64,000 nt of DNA, taken from positions 141,432,594 to 141,496,593 of the forward strand of contig CM031595.1 of NCBI GenBank assembly GCA_018398815.1, given 5' to 3'. The translations under genes and the position numbers were made by a program. Shown in pieces: positions 43,381-55,640 of this stretch (within the stretch, counting starts at the first letter, position 1; every line of letters starts with the position of its first letter). The stretch is from Conus ventricosus (lineage: Eukaryota > Mollusca > Gastropoda > Neogastropoda > Conidae). The notes beneath the pieces were generated by a model that was given only the letters and a program-made list of their open reading frames with translations, was not told the DNA's origin and did not search any database.

Positions 43381-46300
43381 ATATATTTTTTTTAACTCTC
43401 ATTGAAGTGAGCTTCCCCTTTTAACTTTGTGCTTACTTGTACATGATCTCGTTTTCATATTTTTAAACTTAATTACAACACTGATTTGGTGTTATGTTTA
43501 ACTGTTCATAAGCAAAATGACAGGACTCCTACAGTCTCTATTGTTTTGGGTACAATGGATATGGTTTGCCAGGTTTCTTTGGCAACCCACATGGGTCAGA
43601 TCTATTCAAGTGTTCATGTCTCAAGTTGTGTAAATTCCAGCGATCAGTTAGCTCAACATACTGGGACAATAGGTTAGATTTACATTCTGTCAGCCAGATG
43701 TTTCTAGGATATGTTCTTTACAGAACAAGATCTGCATTGTTGCCGAGATCATACTGCTATTCTCCAGGTGTGGCTCAAATTGTTCTCACACAAAAGTCTC
43801 TGTTTTAGGCTGTAGCATCTGAGGTGAAAAAAAGAACACATGATTTTTGTTCTCTCAGCTCTCTGCAGAGGTCTTAGAAGTTGATGTTTGAGACAGGAGT
43901 CCCATTTGTTGTTTTCGGACTGAAGTGTGTTTGATAGTCTTATCCTCCTAGAGTAGGAGACTGGGTTCTGCCTGACAGTCTTGTCTTCTTACAATTCAGC
44001 CCTCATTAGGACCATCAAACAGCTAGTCTTCATAGTCCGGGAACGACCCACATACTCCAGACTCAAAGATATGAGGAGAGACTAGTCATAGCACTTCACC
44101 TGCCCGTGGCCTTCTCCCACATAGCAAGGAGTGGCACCCACTTCGAGATTCTCAGCATAAAGGTAGAGGCAACCCCATCTACTGTGAGTAAGAGCGTGAA
44201 AAACCATACCAACACCTGGAGCTGTTGGAAATCTGTGAAGTTTCTGCAGTTAGAAATATTGACTCTGTATTTAAAAAAAATTCTGCATGAGAAGTTTGAA
44301 GCACCTTCTGGGCTAAAGATTTCAATTTGTCTTTTGAGATTTCTGCCTTTATCTTTTCTTTGTTCCCATTCTCGTCTACTTTTTTTGGTCACAAGTTCTC
44401 TCCCATGTCTTGACATAACTAATACGCATTTTTTGTGTGATAATATTTTGCTCTCATGAGATGCAATTTATATTTTGGCGGTTTCTGTTAATTATATTTG
44501 TATTACTTTACAATGGTAGATTTATTCTTTTTTTATCTTCAAATCTCTGGGGATAATTTGATCATGTGATGATTGCAGTGGGAATTTGAGTTTACTTGTA
44601 GTATTGTGCTTGATTTTCTGTTCCAGGGTGGATTCTTGTTCTGTGATAGACTTGTTGATCAGATGTGTTTTGTGGGATATTTTTATTTGCAAGCATAGTG
44701 CAGCTTATATTGTGTATCTATGACCCTCACAATACGCTCATCATTGGCTGCTTTTAAACAATGCCTAATGTTATATTGTGGTGTGTCTTTGATGTGAGGA
44801 TTATGCTTTGTTGGAGAAGAGCTAGTCATGAATGATGAAATAAATTTTACAAAAATACCTTGGAAAGAACAGGTACAGGTGTTTTATGTGATGAGTGCAA
44901 TCGAGTTTGTCATATCATGAAGACATTTGGGTGGAAAATGCATGGCCCTATCATAAGAAAATCCAATATACCTTTTCAAAGACCAAACTCGGTGGAGCAC
45001 AACATGAACTTTTTTTGATTGTTGTATATTTACATCTACGTCTGATATATTTTCCACTGAATTTACCCCAAAACACATTTCTGTTTGCAATCTACTTGCA
45101 GAAAGTTGCAAATCATTGATTAATAACTAAGTTGTAGAGTTCAAACAGATTGTCCATCTTTGTTGAAATTGATTGTTCTGTCAGTGTCCAACAGTGCGAC
45201 TAGTTGGTCCGTTACAGTGGACGACAATGTTAAGAATATATCACTTTCTTAGTCTTTTTTAAGCCAGTTGGTCTGTGTATAGTTAGCAATGCTTATATTT
45301 GTGAGACTTTTGAACAGACTGTTTCAATTTTGACATCAAAGTGTGTACAGAAGAAAAAGGAGAAATCTTGTACAACTTTAGTTGAAATGATGGTATATCG
45401 ACTAATTGAAATGGATCTGTTCAGAATTTAGCTAGAACAGATTATTTGTTGATTTTTTTTTTTTCATAGATTGAATATAGAATTTTTTTACTATAATTTT
45501 TTTTACTATTCAATAATCTGAAGAGGATCTTTTAAATGAACTGTTTAACAAGTTTGATCTAAAAGTGGACAAGTAGAATAATAAGCAGGCACACTTACTT
45601 CTGATGACACACTCAACCCTTTGTGACAGTTGAGCTTTGATGACACTGCTGTGTTGTGATAAACTGTATGAGTAATATTGCAGAAGTAAAGCATGCTTGA
45701 TCTCATACAAGAAAACCTTGTTATGTCAAAAGATTTAGAGAACAATCCTTCTGAGATAGCTAAATCAAAGAGGGGGAGGTCTCAAGACCATGACTTGAAG
45801 TAAGGTATATTCAACTTTCACAGAAAGAGATTGAAGTACAGTGTTCTATGCAGCGAAGGGGAGGATTATGACCAAGCCTTGGAGTATTGTACATTCATCA
45901 TCACAGAGAGAGCGTCCTTGTAACCGAGACCTGGTGCATCTCCTCATGACTTACACACGCATGAGATACTAGTGGTGAATCAGGCATCCATTAGCTAAAA
46001 TAAAAACACCACAAAAGGAAAACAGAAACTGACTACCATAGTAATCACTTTGTCATTGCCAAAAAGAATTAGTGGGTAAAAAAATCACAGTTACGTTCCA
46101 TTTACAAACACTGCTATTTCCTTAAACTGTCAATTGACTAAAGCCAAAAGCGTAGCAGTTTAGTTTTGAATGAAATATTGCTGCACAGCAGTGCAAATTT
46201 TCAATGCCCATGTAGGAACCAGTATCAAATAAGTGAGCACAATTTGGATAGACAAACATCGGCACTGAAAGAGTTAAAAAGATGGTGACAAGAAAATGCA

Positions 46301-47211
46301 GCAACCATCCCATCACAAACTGGGTCACAAATCTTGATCTTCACTGTTCACATTGTTCATTCTGTCCAACCACATCAGATTTTGGGCTGCTTGTCTTCTG
46401 TCTTTATTGAAAAACTTTCAGCATCATCTCTGTTGTTCAAAATCATGGACAACTGGCGAAGAAAGATCTATTCATTAAGTAATTACTTCTTTCTTTTATT
46501 CTCGCATGTACATCTTCCCCTCTCTCCACTCCACCTTCTCCCCTCTCCCCCATGAACAGTGGCTTTCAACAATCCACTATATGCTTAATGTGAGCTCAGT
46601 GGCCCAAGAATCAGTAGTGTTATTTCATGATTGTACTTCATGTGTAGTGGACAGGCAGTGCATTTTCGTAATTCCATAGATTTTGATCGCCTTTCCATAA
46701 AAAACAGAAGTCCAATCTCACAATTGCTATGTCTCTCTTTTCGAGTGCTTGAAGACAAATTGAGGGCAAAGCTACAACCACTGTGGCCCAATCAAGTACT
46801 TAAATGTATTCAGAGTGTTTCAAAGAACATAGAAAAGGACAGTCCCATAAATGTACACATACTATGTCCCATTTATGCATTCTGCAATCAAACGAAACAC
46901 AAGAGTTTCACTCCTACAAAACCTGCATCCCATTCATAGATTTTGTGTGTTAAGGACCACAAAAGCCTGTCCCACTTGTGCTGTGTCTGCTCCACCCTCC
47001 CCTATTCTGTCTTTATGGCGTAGTACCACTGTGAAATGGACACCAAAGATTGGTGATGTCTGTAATCCACAACTTTATATTAAATAATAATTGCAAAAAA
47101 AAAAGGAGCTGTTCAAACACATCAACATACATGTAAAGACTTCAATCCACTCATAAATCTCAATTCAATATCCACAAGAATATGAAACCTGTATTCCTTT
47201 TCATCCGGAAC

Positions 47212-47302
47212 ACACACACACACACACTCTCACAACACACACACACACACACTCCACAACACAACACACACCACATGCGCGGCGTGTAACACACACACAC
47301 AT
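47212..47302. repeat. Interrupted (CA)n microsatellite
   Basis: CA-rich tract broken by CT, AACA and a GCGCGGCGTG block, ending about 7 bases before the LYRM1 stop codon, so it lies in the LYRM1 3' untranslated region. Confidence 0.85.
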
Positions 47303-47308
47303 GAATTG

Positions 47309-50300
47309 TCAAGAAGGAAAACAATCAGGTGTTGGGTCATCATAAGACTTGAGGTAGACAGGGCGAGACTGCTTAATGGAGCGTTTCTGACCTTTCTTTA
47401 ACTGTGAACTGGTTGGCGCCAGGTGTTTTTGCGGTATGTTCACCTGGAAAAAGCAGAATATCTCATCATGCACACACGGTTAATATTTAGGTATACATAC
47501 GAGTTATCTTAAACTTACATCACTTATTCCTTCTTTTCATTGTGTGCTGTTCTACCAATCTTAATTAACTGTCAATAAAAATTAGTATCAATTCTATTTG
47601 GTAAGGAATCACTTACCTCCTCAAATTGGGTGCAAAATGGGAAGATAAGTGATTGCTTGTTCTTCGTTTCATTGTCCTGAATGTTGTTTATCTTGCCTGA
47701 AGAAAACCAAAGAGATTGAAACGTGTCGCATTTTGTCTTGCAGTTTGTTTGTCCATTTTGTCTGGCAGAACAGTCTTTTTGTTTGTTTGTTTCAATTTCC
47801 GTCTGCAGTCACCTTACTTTGAAACTAACTTCATGAAGATGTCTATCTGAATATCAGTACAGGGCATGTTCATCCTTATTAAGCATAATTACAATGTTGC
47901 CTGCATATAACCCTGACATGGACAACAAGCACAATTATGACCACTTCATCCTAAAAAACAGCTGTATGTTTTCTGGGAGATCATCTGGTCAATGTGCACA
48001 AGACCATTTTCCATGTTTGTGGGGAGGAGTGGGAGGTGGTGGATATGGGGGGGGGGGGGGGGGGGAAATGGTGGTGGTGGTGAAGGTACCATCTGTGACC
48101 TCGGCTGCATTATTAATAAGCCATTCATTCCAGTTTTGCCATACCAGGTAGTCAAACATTTAGGAGAATATTCATATATATACAGGAACACAGGAGGTCT
48201 AAACATTTATTTGGCTTTGTTTACAATAATAATCTACATGTGCCTTAAAAGCATATCCCGGTACCTCAGTTTGATACAAGTTATACTATGATCTGCATAA
48301 AAGAATACCAAACCTCATACGAAATTCAGACAATAAAACATTGTGAACCTCCCTATCTATTGTCAATATTAATTTCTGGATAAAAGTCTACACACACACA
48401 CACACACACCACACACACACACACACAAGATGAAGAATGTGTAATATTGCCAATACTTACAGGTCTGGGGTAGGGGTTTCTGTAGTGGTGTGCTGAAAAG
48501 CAAACGTACAAAAAATGAGCAAACGCAAAAGTCAACAGCTTTAAAAAGTGTATACAGTCGCTATGAAAGACTGAACTAAAAACTCAAATCCAATTCTATG
48601 ACTTATGGACTGTTTAGAGCTTCTTGGTTCCAATCCATACCATTTTTTAGTCTGAAGAATTACTTTTACATTGTAACCCTACATATTAAAAAAAAAAAAA
48701 AGTCACTGCACTGTTTAAGACAAAAAAAAAAAAAAAGAATGAGGAAATGGCATATGTCAGGGAAGAGGGGAGTGTAGATTGTGTGTGTGTGTGTGTGTGT
48801 GGTGTACAATTAACTTTGACAGGGACACTAAAAGATTTTCTGGTTATGATAGCTGTCTGTGCCTGGTACAGGGGAAAGAGGAAGAGTGGACTGGGATGGG
48901 GTGGGAAGAAATGGGACAGTGTGTGTTTGTGTGTGTGGGTACAGACAAGTATTGATCAACTTTCCTAAACAAGCAGATAACCAAGTAATTTCACAGTGAA
49001 CTCAGCAGGCAGAGCTATGCCATTCTTTTTAGCTTGTGAAGAAGAGGAGTGAGGAGTCCCAGAACATCCTTAAACCCTTCAAGTTCCTCTGAGCAGTGTG
49101 TTTCTGTGCTTAAGTTTTGCTTGGATTTTTTTTTCTTTTCTTTTTTGCTGTCCCAACCTCTGCGCCACCTCAGAGGCAGTGCACCCACGCCGCTAATTCC
49201 GACACCCCGTCCACAGCCACAGCCTGGTCAGCCCGCCGCACCCCCGCACCGGCACTCCACAGGGAGCAGTCAGTGTCAAGTCGTCAAGAGGCAACCCACT
49301 GGAGGAGATGCTGCACTGCTGCCGAATCACCTCGGTGATGTTCAGTGGCGCCTGTTCTGATCTAAAATACGCAGGACACCACGCACTAAGCCCCCTACTG
49401 ATGACAATAATTGCATAGTCGTGGAGCCGGCGTGAGTGAGCTCTCGCTCCGGAGGGCGCCACCACATCCGTCCAACGACATCCCCCATGGACTCGCCAAT
49501 ACCAGTGACCCTTCAGGAACCAAACCAAGACCACAGACCTGGAGAGGACATCGAAATTGAGGTCACCATGAGAGCAGGGCATGAAGGGCCACAGAATTTG
49601 AGACTTTTTTTTAATGCTGATCGATGAGAATGAGGATGATTAAGATGATGCTACGGATTTCCATTTCGGTCTGAGACTACATGACTGAGCTGTACTCTAC
49701 GCTTCCTTTCATAATATACCCAGGCGTCAACCAGGCCTGAGAGATACAGGCACCTGCAGTGTTGGTCAGGAAATTTCAGCAACACTCTCAGAAACGCACC
49801 CATTAAGTGGATGAAACTCGACTGTGTGGTCCCAGTCTTCCCAACTGAGTCCGCAGCAAACTCAACTCTGGGTAGGAGCCGGTCGGGGCAGAAAAACCCA
49901 CATGACTCTGATGGGATTCAAATCCACGATCTCCCATCCGGGAGTCCGCGACGCTAAGTTTTGCTTGGATTATTGAGCAGGTACTGTTCAGAAGATAAAG
50001 GAATTTAGTATCCAGTGTCTCTGTATCAGTTCCCTATTCAGTCTCCTGGAAGCGTCAGCTGTGACACTTATTGAATGGAGGCTTGTGGTAGACACAGGTG
50101 TTGAAATCGCTGACATCAGAAACACTTTTTATGTAATAAGATAGAACACAGAACACAAAAAAACCCAATGTGAATGTACATGTCAGGCTAAGAACAGTGA
50201 AATGTTTGATAAATGGAAGAAAAACTGTACTGGTGACTTACCTAGTTCTATACGTGTTTCGCCCTCTCTGATGTGTTCTTCAATTTCCTCCTGAGATGTA

Positions 50301-51334
50301 AGCTGAAAGAGCAATACACCAATACATGTATTTTAGTTAGAAGTCTATTGTTGAAAGTTGTAAGAGTCACATAAGGAGACACAGCCTGAATGAATTTCAG
50401 CACTTATATCAGGAGGCCAAAATGAACAAGGGTCACACTCACAGCTAAACAAGAAATAGGTATATACGGGAATGAATAAATATATCAGAAAAGGGCTTAC
50501 AGGGATGAAACTTGGAAGATGCCTAACCTGGCATTAACCCAATGCTTTGGCTGACTACCATGGTCTGCACCACTGCTAAAGTTGGAGTGTGTGGATGTGC
50601 ACGCTCACACACATGTATGTGAGTGTGTGTATGTGTAACCAGTCAGTCACACAAGCCCATCCACAAGCACTTTGAAGTGTGCAGACTGTCAAATACAGTC
50701 TGATTTATGGAGATGCTTACACCTTAAGTCTGTGTGTGTGCCACTGCATGACCTCAGATGACAAACAGAAAAAGTATGAAATCCAAAATACAAAACAAAA
50801 TGGAGAAGCGGCCAGCCCCTCACATTCCAAATCACTAATCCATCCTCTTCTTTGCTACAATATGTGACACGCCCACACATCATCCCACCAGTGCAAACAC
50901 ACGTCTAAATACACACACATGGGGTACTGTGCATGAGAATACTTCTTCACTCCTGTCTCTTCAACATAAACATGCACACGAGAACCCAATACTGGCAGCA
51001 GGCTGAAGTCCTGATCACTTCAGCGTCTATGATATTAGTTGACATTTGCATGACACATCTTTACTTGGTATAATTAGCCACATCCGAACCTGCAATACTT
51101 CAACCATATTTGCACCATAAAAACAACAATAATTTGCCATACAACATGTGTAACAACACAAGCAGTGTGTATTCTGTTTACCTGTTTGTTTTTACTAAAC
51201 AGTCTGCGGGCTTCTTCCCTGATGTAGGTTTTCTCTTCCTGTGTATCTTTGGCCAACCCAGTGCAGGACTGCCAGTGTCGAGCCAATCGGAACAGCTGTC
51301 GATACAGTGACAACACTTTCTCTCGGTGTGACAT
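47309..51334 (-). CDS. LYRM1: LYRM1, LYR-motif protein 1
   Basis: Four coding exons on the minus strand with GT-AG introns: 51,334-51,182 (51 codons from ATG), 50,302-50,242 (61 bases), 48,492-48,461 (32 bases) and 47,443-47,309 (ends TGA). Phases join exactly, giving 126 residues, against about 122 for vertebrate LYRM1. The N-terminus carries the LYR tripeptide at residues 10-12 and the Phe at 15 (LYRQLFRLARHWQ). A helical EEKTYIREEARRLFSKNK segment follows, then ETRIELAHHYRNPYPRP. The C-terminal part is basic with SRPVYLKSYDD, matching the vertebrate ending. Complex1_LYR proteins act in mitochondria and typically dock to acyl-loaded acyl carrier protein to support assembly of respiratory or iron-sulphur proteins; the exact client of LYRM1 is not settled. 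The reading frame is intact with no odd residues, which also shows base quality is good here. It is convergent with the dehydrogenase gene. Confidence 0.93.
47640..47830. repeat. Relative of the 58.5 kb fold-back element
   Basis: 47,696-47,826 matches 58,600-58,733 in order and strand. Shared pieces are GAAACG(T/C)G, TTTTGTCTTG, TTTGTCC, GTTTCAA and TCTGCAGTC(A/G)CCT. The flanking piece AAGTGATTGCTTGTTCTTCG at 47,647-47,666 matches 58.5 kb in the opposite orientation. Lies in LYRM1 intron 3. Confidence 0.6.
48037..48066. repeat. G-homopolymer run
   Basis: About 18 consecutive G in a G-rich context (GGTGGTGG on both sides), in LYRM1 intron 3. Potential G-quadruplex on the plus strand. Confidence 0.8.
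48391..48427. repeat. (CA)n microsatellite
   Basis: CA tract with one CC interruption, about 34 bases downstream of LYRM1 exon 3 in intron 3. Confidence 0.9.
49111..49971 (-). mobile_element. tRNA-headed retroposon (long SINE) with 17-bp target duplication
   Basis: Perfect direct repeats TAAGTTTTGCTTGGATT at 49,111-49,127 and 49,955-49,971 enclose 827 bp. On the minus strand the insert begins with a tRNA-like head: an A-box-like GCGTCGCGG, then a B-box-like GATTTGAATCC at about 49,913-49,923. It ends at the other side in an A-rich tail, seen as T8CT4CT6 at 49,127-49,146 on the plus strand. The body has two parts separated by an A-run near 49,605-49,612. The structure fits LINE-mediated retroposition of a polymerase III transcript. 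It lies in LYRM1 intron 2, same strand as the gene. Confidence 0.82.
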
Positions 51335-52996
51335 GATGCAGCTGACTTATTTTCACCAACAACGGTTGTTAGTTCCTTGCTCAAAGTGGATGGCAAAACC
51401 TTCCACAAAGTGTGGCAACTTGTTTCTTCAGCTATCACTTTTTTTGAGTGAATTGTATGTCCATAAAATGTCACCCACCATCCCGTCCACAGGATGCAGT
51501 TGAAAAATCCTACCATGCAAGGTAGCCTATGGTTCTGTATGGCTTAAAGTTCTTTCACACATGTCCATGTGGGAAACAGGTCATCCACCCAATGATGCCA
51601 ACAGTCCCTCCATCTGATACATCTGACAGGTTCTGTCACACAGTGCAGCTGGCCTGTATTCCGTTGGCGTCAGTTCCTTCCACACAATGCAGTCAACAGT
51701 TCATCATATCTGTCAATCACTTATCTCTGTAACATAAAACATGAAAAATTCTCACCAAACTCAATAAATATCCTACCCTTTACAAGTTGCTACACCTACC
51801 CTCTTCTTCTCTCACATCTTGATGCAATCTTCCCTGACATTCCCACATAACCTACCCATTTCATCATTCTATTCAGATTTACAACCCAAATCTTCCCTTA
51901 CCCCTCTTCTCTTTCAGTCTCTTTACTCCTTTGCCATTCCTTCTTATAAACTTTCTCTCCCATCCTAACAACAATCACCCATTTAGACTGAGATGGTAAT
52001 TATAGCAAATTACAATTTAGTACACATTTGGAGGGGATGCACAATCTTTCTCTGAGACCACCAGTGGCATCACTCCCACACCATTCATTCCGGTTCCTCC
52101 ATACAACCACATCCATGTTTTACACAGCTTTGGGCAGTTCTCTTTTTATCCTGACACTGTCATAGGGTGCACTTTGCATTTAGTTATGGGCCATAACTAC
52201 TGGTTAACATAATTCAGTTTGAAATCCTCTGGACTTTGAAAGCTAGTCTGGTTCAGTCATGATTTGTCTTTCTCATCAAGTTTGCAATAAATAAATCTAA
52301 GACAAGTAAAACAGGTTAAAAGCTGTAAAGAAAGAAGTATCATAACGCACTGCAGTCATGAGAAGCATGCAAATATAAATCATGTATATTTGCATCAAAC
52401 AGGACACACATACACTGAAGAAAAAAGAGAGAGAGAAGGCTGCAACAGAGCATGGCCATACCTTGGCACTCAAATTATTAGTAGCGTTTGTTTAGAGGAC
52501 CTTTTGCAAACTTCTCCCCGAAGTACACTTGGTCTTTGGAATCCACTAACTTTCTGTGCATGTACATGCTCTAACTTTGAGGAATTAATTGAGCTGTACA
52601 GGTGGGAATTCTTAAGCCAACTGATATTTGTGAATGATGTCACTGACGTGAAAGACATGCAACTGGTCAATCACAGCTTGCTCATTCTACTTTTGCCACA
52701 CTCCGCCTTTCTCTTTCTCTCTCCATACATGAAAAGCGTAATGTCACAGACATCAAAGCAGGAGGGCCATTTTCTGATAAGACAACCTGTGAGAGTTGTT
52801 GATACAGGCTGCAGTAGCAGGAAAAGCAGTGGGGTACGGGTGCAGTGGTGGTGGTTGAGGATGGGTAATGGAGGGTGAGAGACAATGTGAGGAAAGATTG
52901 TAGGCTTGCATTGTGTAACTACAGCCTCAAGTACTCATTCTGACAGAACTAGCAGTTCATCTTTGTGTGTGTATGTGTGTGCTCATGCACATAAGG

Positions 52997-53030
<34 letters not shown>
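51335..53030. other. Region upstream of the LYRM1 start codon
   Basis: No second gene recognised. 51,360-51,720 holds decayed repeats with TTCC(A/T)CACA(A/G)TG(C/T)(A/G)G variants. The 162-codon plus-strand frame at 52,390-52,878 shows no domain and has no splice partner. A (GT)n tract lies at about 52,998-53,030. The 5' untranslated exon and promoter of LYRM1 may be here or further right but no signal is decisive. Confidence 0.4.
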
Positions 53031-53031
<1 letters not shown>

Positions 53032-53950
53032 TTCTTCTTCTTCTTCCGTTGAGTCTCCACAATCAACAGGCTGATTATTATGAGACTATAAACGGGGGAT
53101 CTGCTGAAAAAAAAAAAAAGAAAAAAAAACAACAACCCTATTCTAATTCCTTTTCATAAACATGAGATTACACACATTCATACCACAAAGTGACACCCCC
53201 ACCCCTAACTTACCTACTCACTAGCCTACACAAAAAAAGCAAAACTAAAAAAAAAAAGGTAAAAACTAAGTGCGGAGCTGCCAGCAGGCTACCACGGTCG
53301 CTTTTCATCCATTACTATGGACTAGCTGGCCCCAGGCTGCAGCAGGCAGCTCAGGCCCACAACTTCCTTCCACTCATCCATGCATGCAACAAGACAGCTT
53401 TATTTAGAAATCTACTGAAAGGTGCCTATTGACCAGTGACACAAATGTGTCAGTGGTTTTGGCATCAACAGTATTCTGGGGTAGGGAGTTCCAGTCCACA
53501 ATTGTTCGTGGGAGGAACATTAGCCGGTAGTCGGTGTCTGCAGCTAGTTGGCTGAACTGCTGGTCGTGACCTCGTCGCTCTCTCTTCTTGGAGGATGGAG
53601 TTGCTGTTTTAACCTCGGGCAGCTGACTAGGTTGTTCTTGATTTTATACAACATGGAGAGCCTTGCTTTCTTCCTTCTGTCCTCAAGGGACGTCCAACTT
53701 AGAGTCTGCAGCATGTTGGTAACGCTGGCAGTACGTTGGTAGCGGTTAAGCACAAAGCGGGCTGCCCTACTCTGAATTTTTTCTAATTTCACCTTGTGCT
53801 GTTTCTCATAGGGTCCCAGACGGATGCCGAATATTCCAGCAGAGGCCTAACAAACGTTTTATAGGCTTTAGCCTTTATGCTAGGGGAGCTGATTTTCAAA
53901 TTACGTCTGAGGAACCCCAGGGCCTGGTTGGCTTTGTGGTGCAATGTGTG
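53031..53950 (-). mobile_element. 5'-truncated LINE, 3' portion
   Basis: The minus-strand frame 53,544-53,792 encodes the C-terminal part of a LINE reverse transcriptase (KLEKIQSRAARFVLNRYQRT, then MLQTLSWTSLEDRRKKARL). It is preceded in another frame by a LLEYSASVWDP-like piece near 53,830-53,850 and followed by a WNSLP piece near 53,480-53,500. The element ends on the minus strand in (GAA)n, seen as (CTT)n at 53,031-53,046. A Jockey-superfamily CR1-like element is likely. Truncated at its 5' end near 53,950. Confidence 0.8.
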
Positions 53951-54203
53951 TGTGAGTGTGTGTGTGTGTGTGCATCTGTGTATGAGACTGTATGTGTGTA
54001 TGAGTGTTCTCTCTCCGTCTGTATGTGTGCATGCGTGCGTGCGTCTGTGATTGTGTGTGAAAGTATACCTCGTGTGTGCAGTGCATTTTTATCGTCTCTC
54101 TCTCTCTCTCTCTCGTCTCAGTCTGCCTTTGTTTCAGCAGGGACCGTACAGCAAAATTTGCTGTACGGTCCCTGGTTTCAGTGTGTGTCTCTCTGTGTCT
54201 GCC

Positions 54204-54257
<54 letters not shown>

Positions 54258-54258
54258 G
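53942..54258. repeat. GT/CT microsatellite cluster with embedded hairpin
   Basis: (GT)n variants at 53,945-54,060, (TC)n at about 54,094-54,114, then a perfect hairpin at 54,138-54,174, and (GT)n at 54,208-54,254. The open frames on both strands here are translations of these repeats. Confidence 0.85.
54138..54174. repeat. Perfect hairpin, 18-bp arms and 1-nt centre
   Basis: Left arm CAGGGACCGTACAGCAAA, centre A, right arm its exact complement. GTTTCAG stands directly on both outer sides as a short direct repeat, and CTGCCTTTG also recurs on both sides. Confidence 0.92.
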
Positions 54259-55019
54259 TGATCATGATGATGAGACAATTACAATAGGAGAGACACTAAG
54301 AAACTTGAGAGGGTGTTACGATCATAATCGGCTGCAATGAAAAGAGGATTTAATATCAGACCATACATAACTTGGGCGTTCTTGAAATACCTTTTTTCTC
54401 TGCATGTGCGAAGAGAACGAGGAGGGTTAACAACACACGCTTCCATTTACCCACTTGCTTCGAGGTCCTCGCTAACAGGGAAACACTACTCTTTTCAAAG
54501 TATAGTCCAGTCACCTCCCTTGGAATAGAGTTCCCCTCGATGAGCCATTGTGTATGTCAAAATACACAATATTTTGCTGATAAGATAAGAGAGTTGCGTT
54601 TCTTTTTCTCCATTTTTCTCCTTAAAAAAACAAAACCCATATAAATAATGCTGAGGAATCTGTATTAACTGAAAAAGAAGACTGCCAACGGTCACTGTTG
54701 ACTGACTTGATTTGAGCAGCACCAGATGCCAATAAGTCTGTCTTTTGGTTGTTTAAATAAGCCTACTAGAAAGCCACGAACTGGAATGAAAAAGACGTAA
54801 GGTAGATGTCGGGTTTAATGTCTTCACAGCATATGGCTTTTAGGGACATGTTATGAACAGGAACAAGCTGCAGTGCATAGAGTTAGTTGCTTGGCAGGCT
54901 TGGAAGTTGGCAGGCTTGATTGAAATAAGCTTATGCAGCCAACCTGCGTTGGGATGAGCACCCAGTGTAATCGTTCCTCCAGGAGCCTAAGTCGATTGTT
55001 CATTTGCCTGTAGAGTCTG

Positions 55020-55640
55020 GTCGATTTGTCAGTCGCCCCAGACGGGAGTCAGGGTAATGAAGGTGTCTTGCCTTTTTGCGGCTTCCGTCCAAGGCCGTCT
55101 TCAGTCTACCGGGCGGCAGTCTTCGTTCTGAGTGGCGACGTCCTGTGCGGCATGAGGCCGACTCCGGAAACAGGCAGGACAGCAGTCGCCAAGCCGCTGC
55201 AAAGGTCCACGTCCACTCTGCGTCTCATGAGGGACATTCCCACTACTCCCTTTCTGGTCGTGCAGGCCACGGTGAAATCGCAAAATTGGCAGTGCCTCGT
55301 CGCCGAACTGCCCCACAGCCGCAAAAGCAGGCTAGACCCACAGTCGCTGCTGATGCTAGGAAGGTAGCCTGCGCCACCCTGCCCTATCTACCACCCAGAC
55401 GCCTTCCGCTGGTAGTCGGCGACCTCACATCAGATAGGCCTATTGACGAAAGACTGCAGCCGACGATTAAAACGTCAATCTGGTCTATGCGGGTATTTAT
55501 TAGCCTACGAACGTCTGCAAATGACTATCGTCAACAACCGGCGACACTGAATCGATGCCAACCGGTGACAATCTTGACTCAGTGTGACAACTCGCCGCGA
55601 CAATCGGCCCAACGCTGAATGGGGCAAGTGAAATTGACAA
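55020..55640. other. GC- and CpG-richer patch with a 180-codon open frame
   Basis: Contrasts with A/T-rich surroundings; CpG is frequent throughout. Open frames exist on both strands (longest 55,076-55,618, plus) but have low-complexity Arg/Ser/Pro composition and no recognisable domain. It could be a repeat fragment, or a promoter or first-exon region for the leftward LYRM1 gene. Neither can be decided from sequence alone. Confidence 0.35.

Larger units (their letters stand above)
41645..47308. other. Intergenic region between tail-to-tail genes
   Basis: No convincing gene on either strand; short open frames lack recognisable domains or splice partners. Contents are decayed tandem repeats at about 42,170-43,380, a short (GT)n at 42,398-42,421, a degenerate ~90-bp duplication at 45,770-45,915, and (CA)n at 47,212-47,300. 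Confidence 0.5.

Noticed and set aside
44106..44459. 117-codon plus-strand frame in the intergenic region
   Set aside because: Low-information Leu/Ser/Phe-rich composition, no homologue recognised, and no splice signals consistent with an exon.
47696..47735. Possible hammerhead ribozyme (CTGAAGA ... GAAACG)
   Set aside because: CTGANGA and GAAA are present, but stem II is weak here, and in the relative at 58.6 kb the flanking arms pair with each other, which is not a hammerhead fold. No cleavage-site strand identified.
49049..49360. 103-codon frame rich in Pro and Arg, first taken for an exon
   Set aside because: It starts before and runs into the retroposon bounded by the 17-bp duplication, so it is not a host exon.
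52390..52878. 162-codon plus-strand open frame as a gene
   Set aside because: No domain, no splice partners, mixed composition, and opposite to the LYRM1 orientation; probably chance.
53936..54340. 134-codon plus-strand frame and its minus-strand mirror
   Set aside because: Translations of the GT/CT microsatellite cluster.
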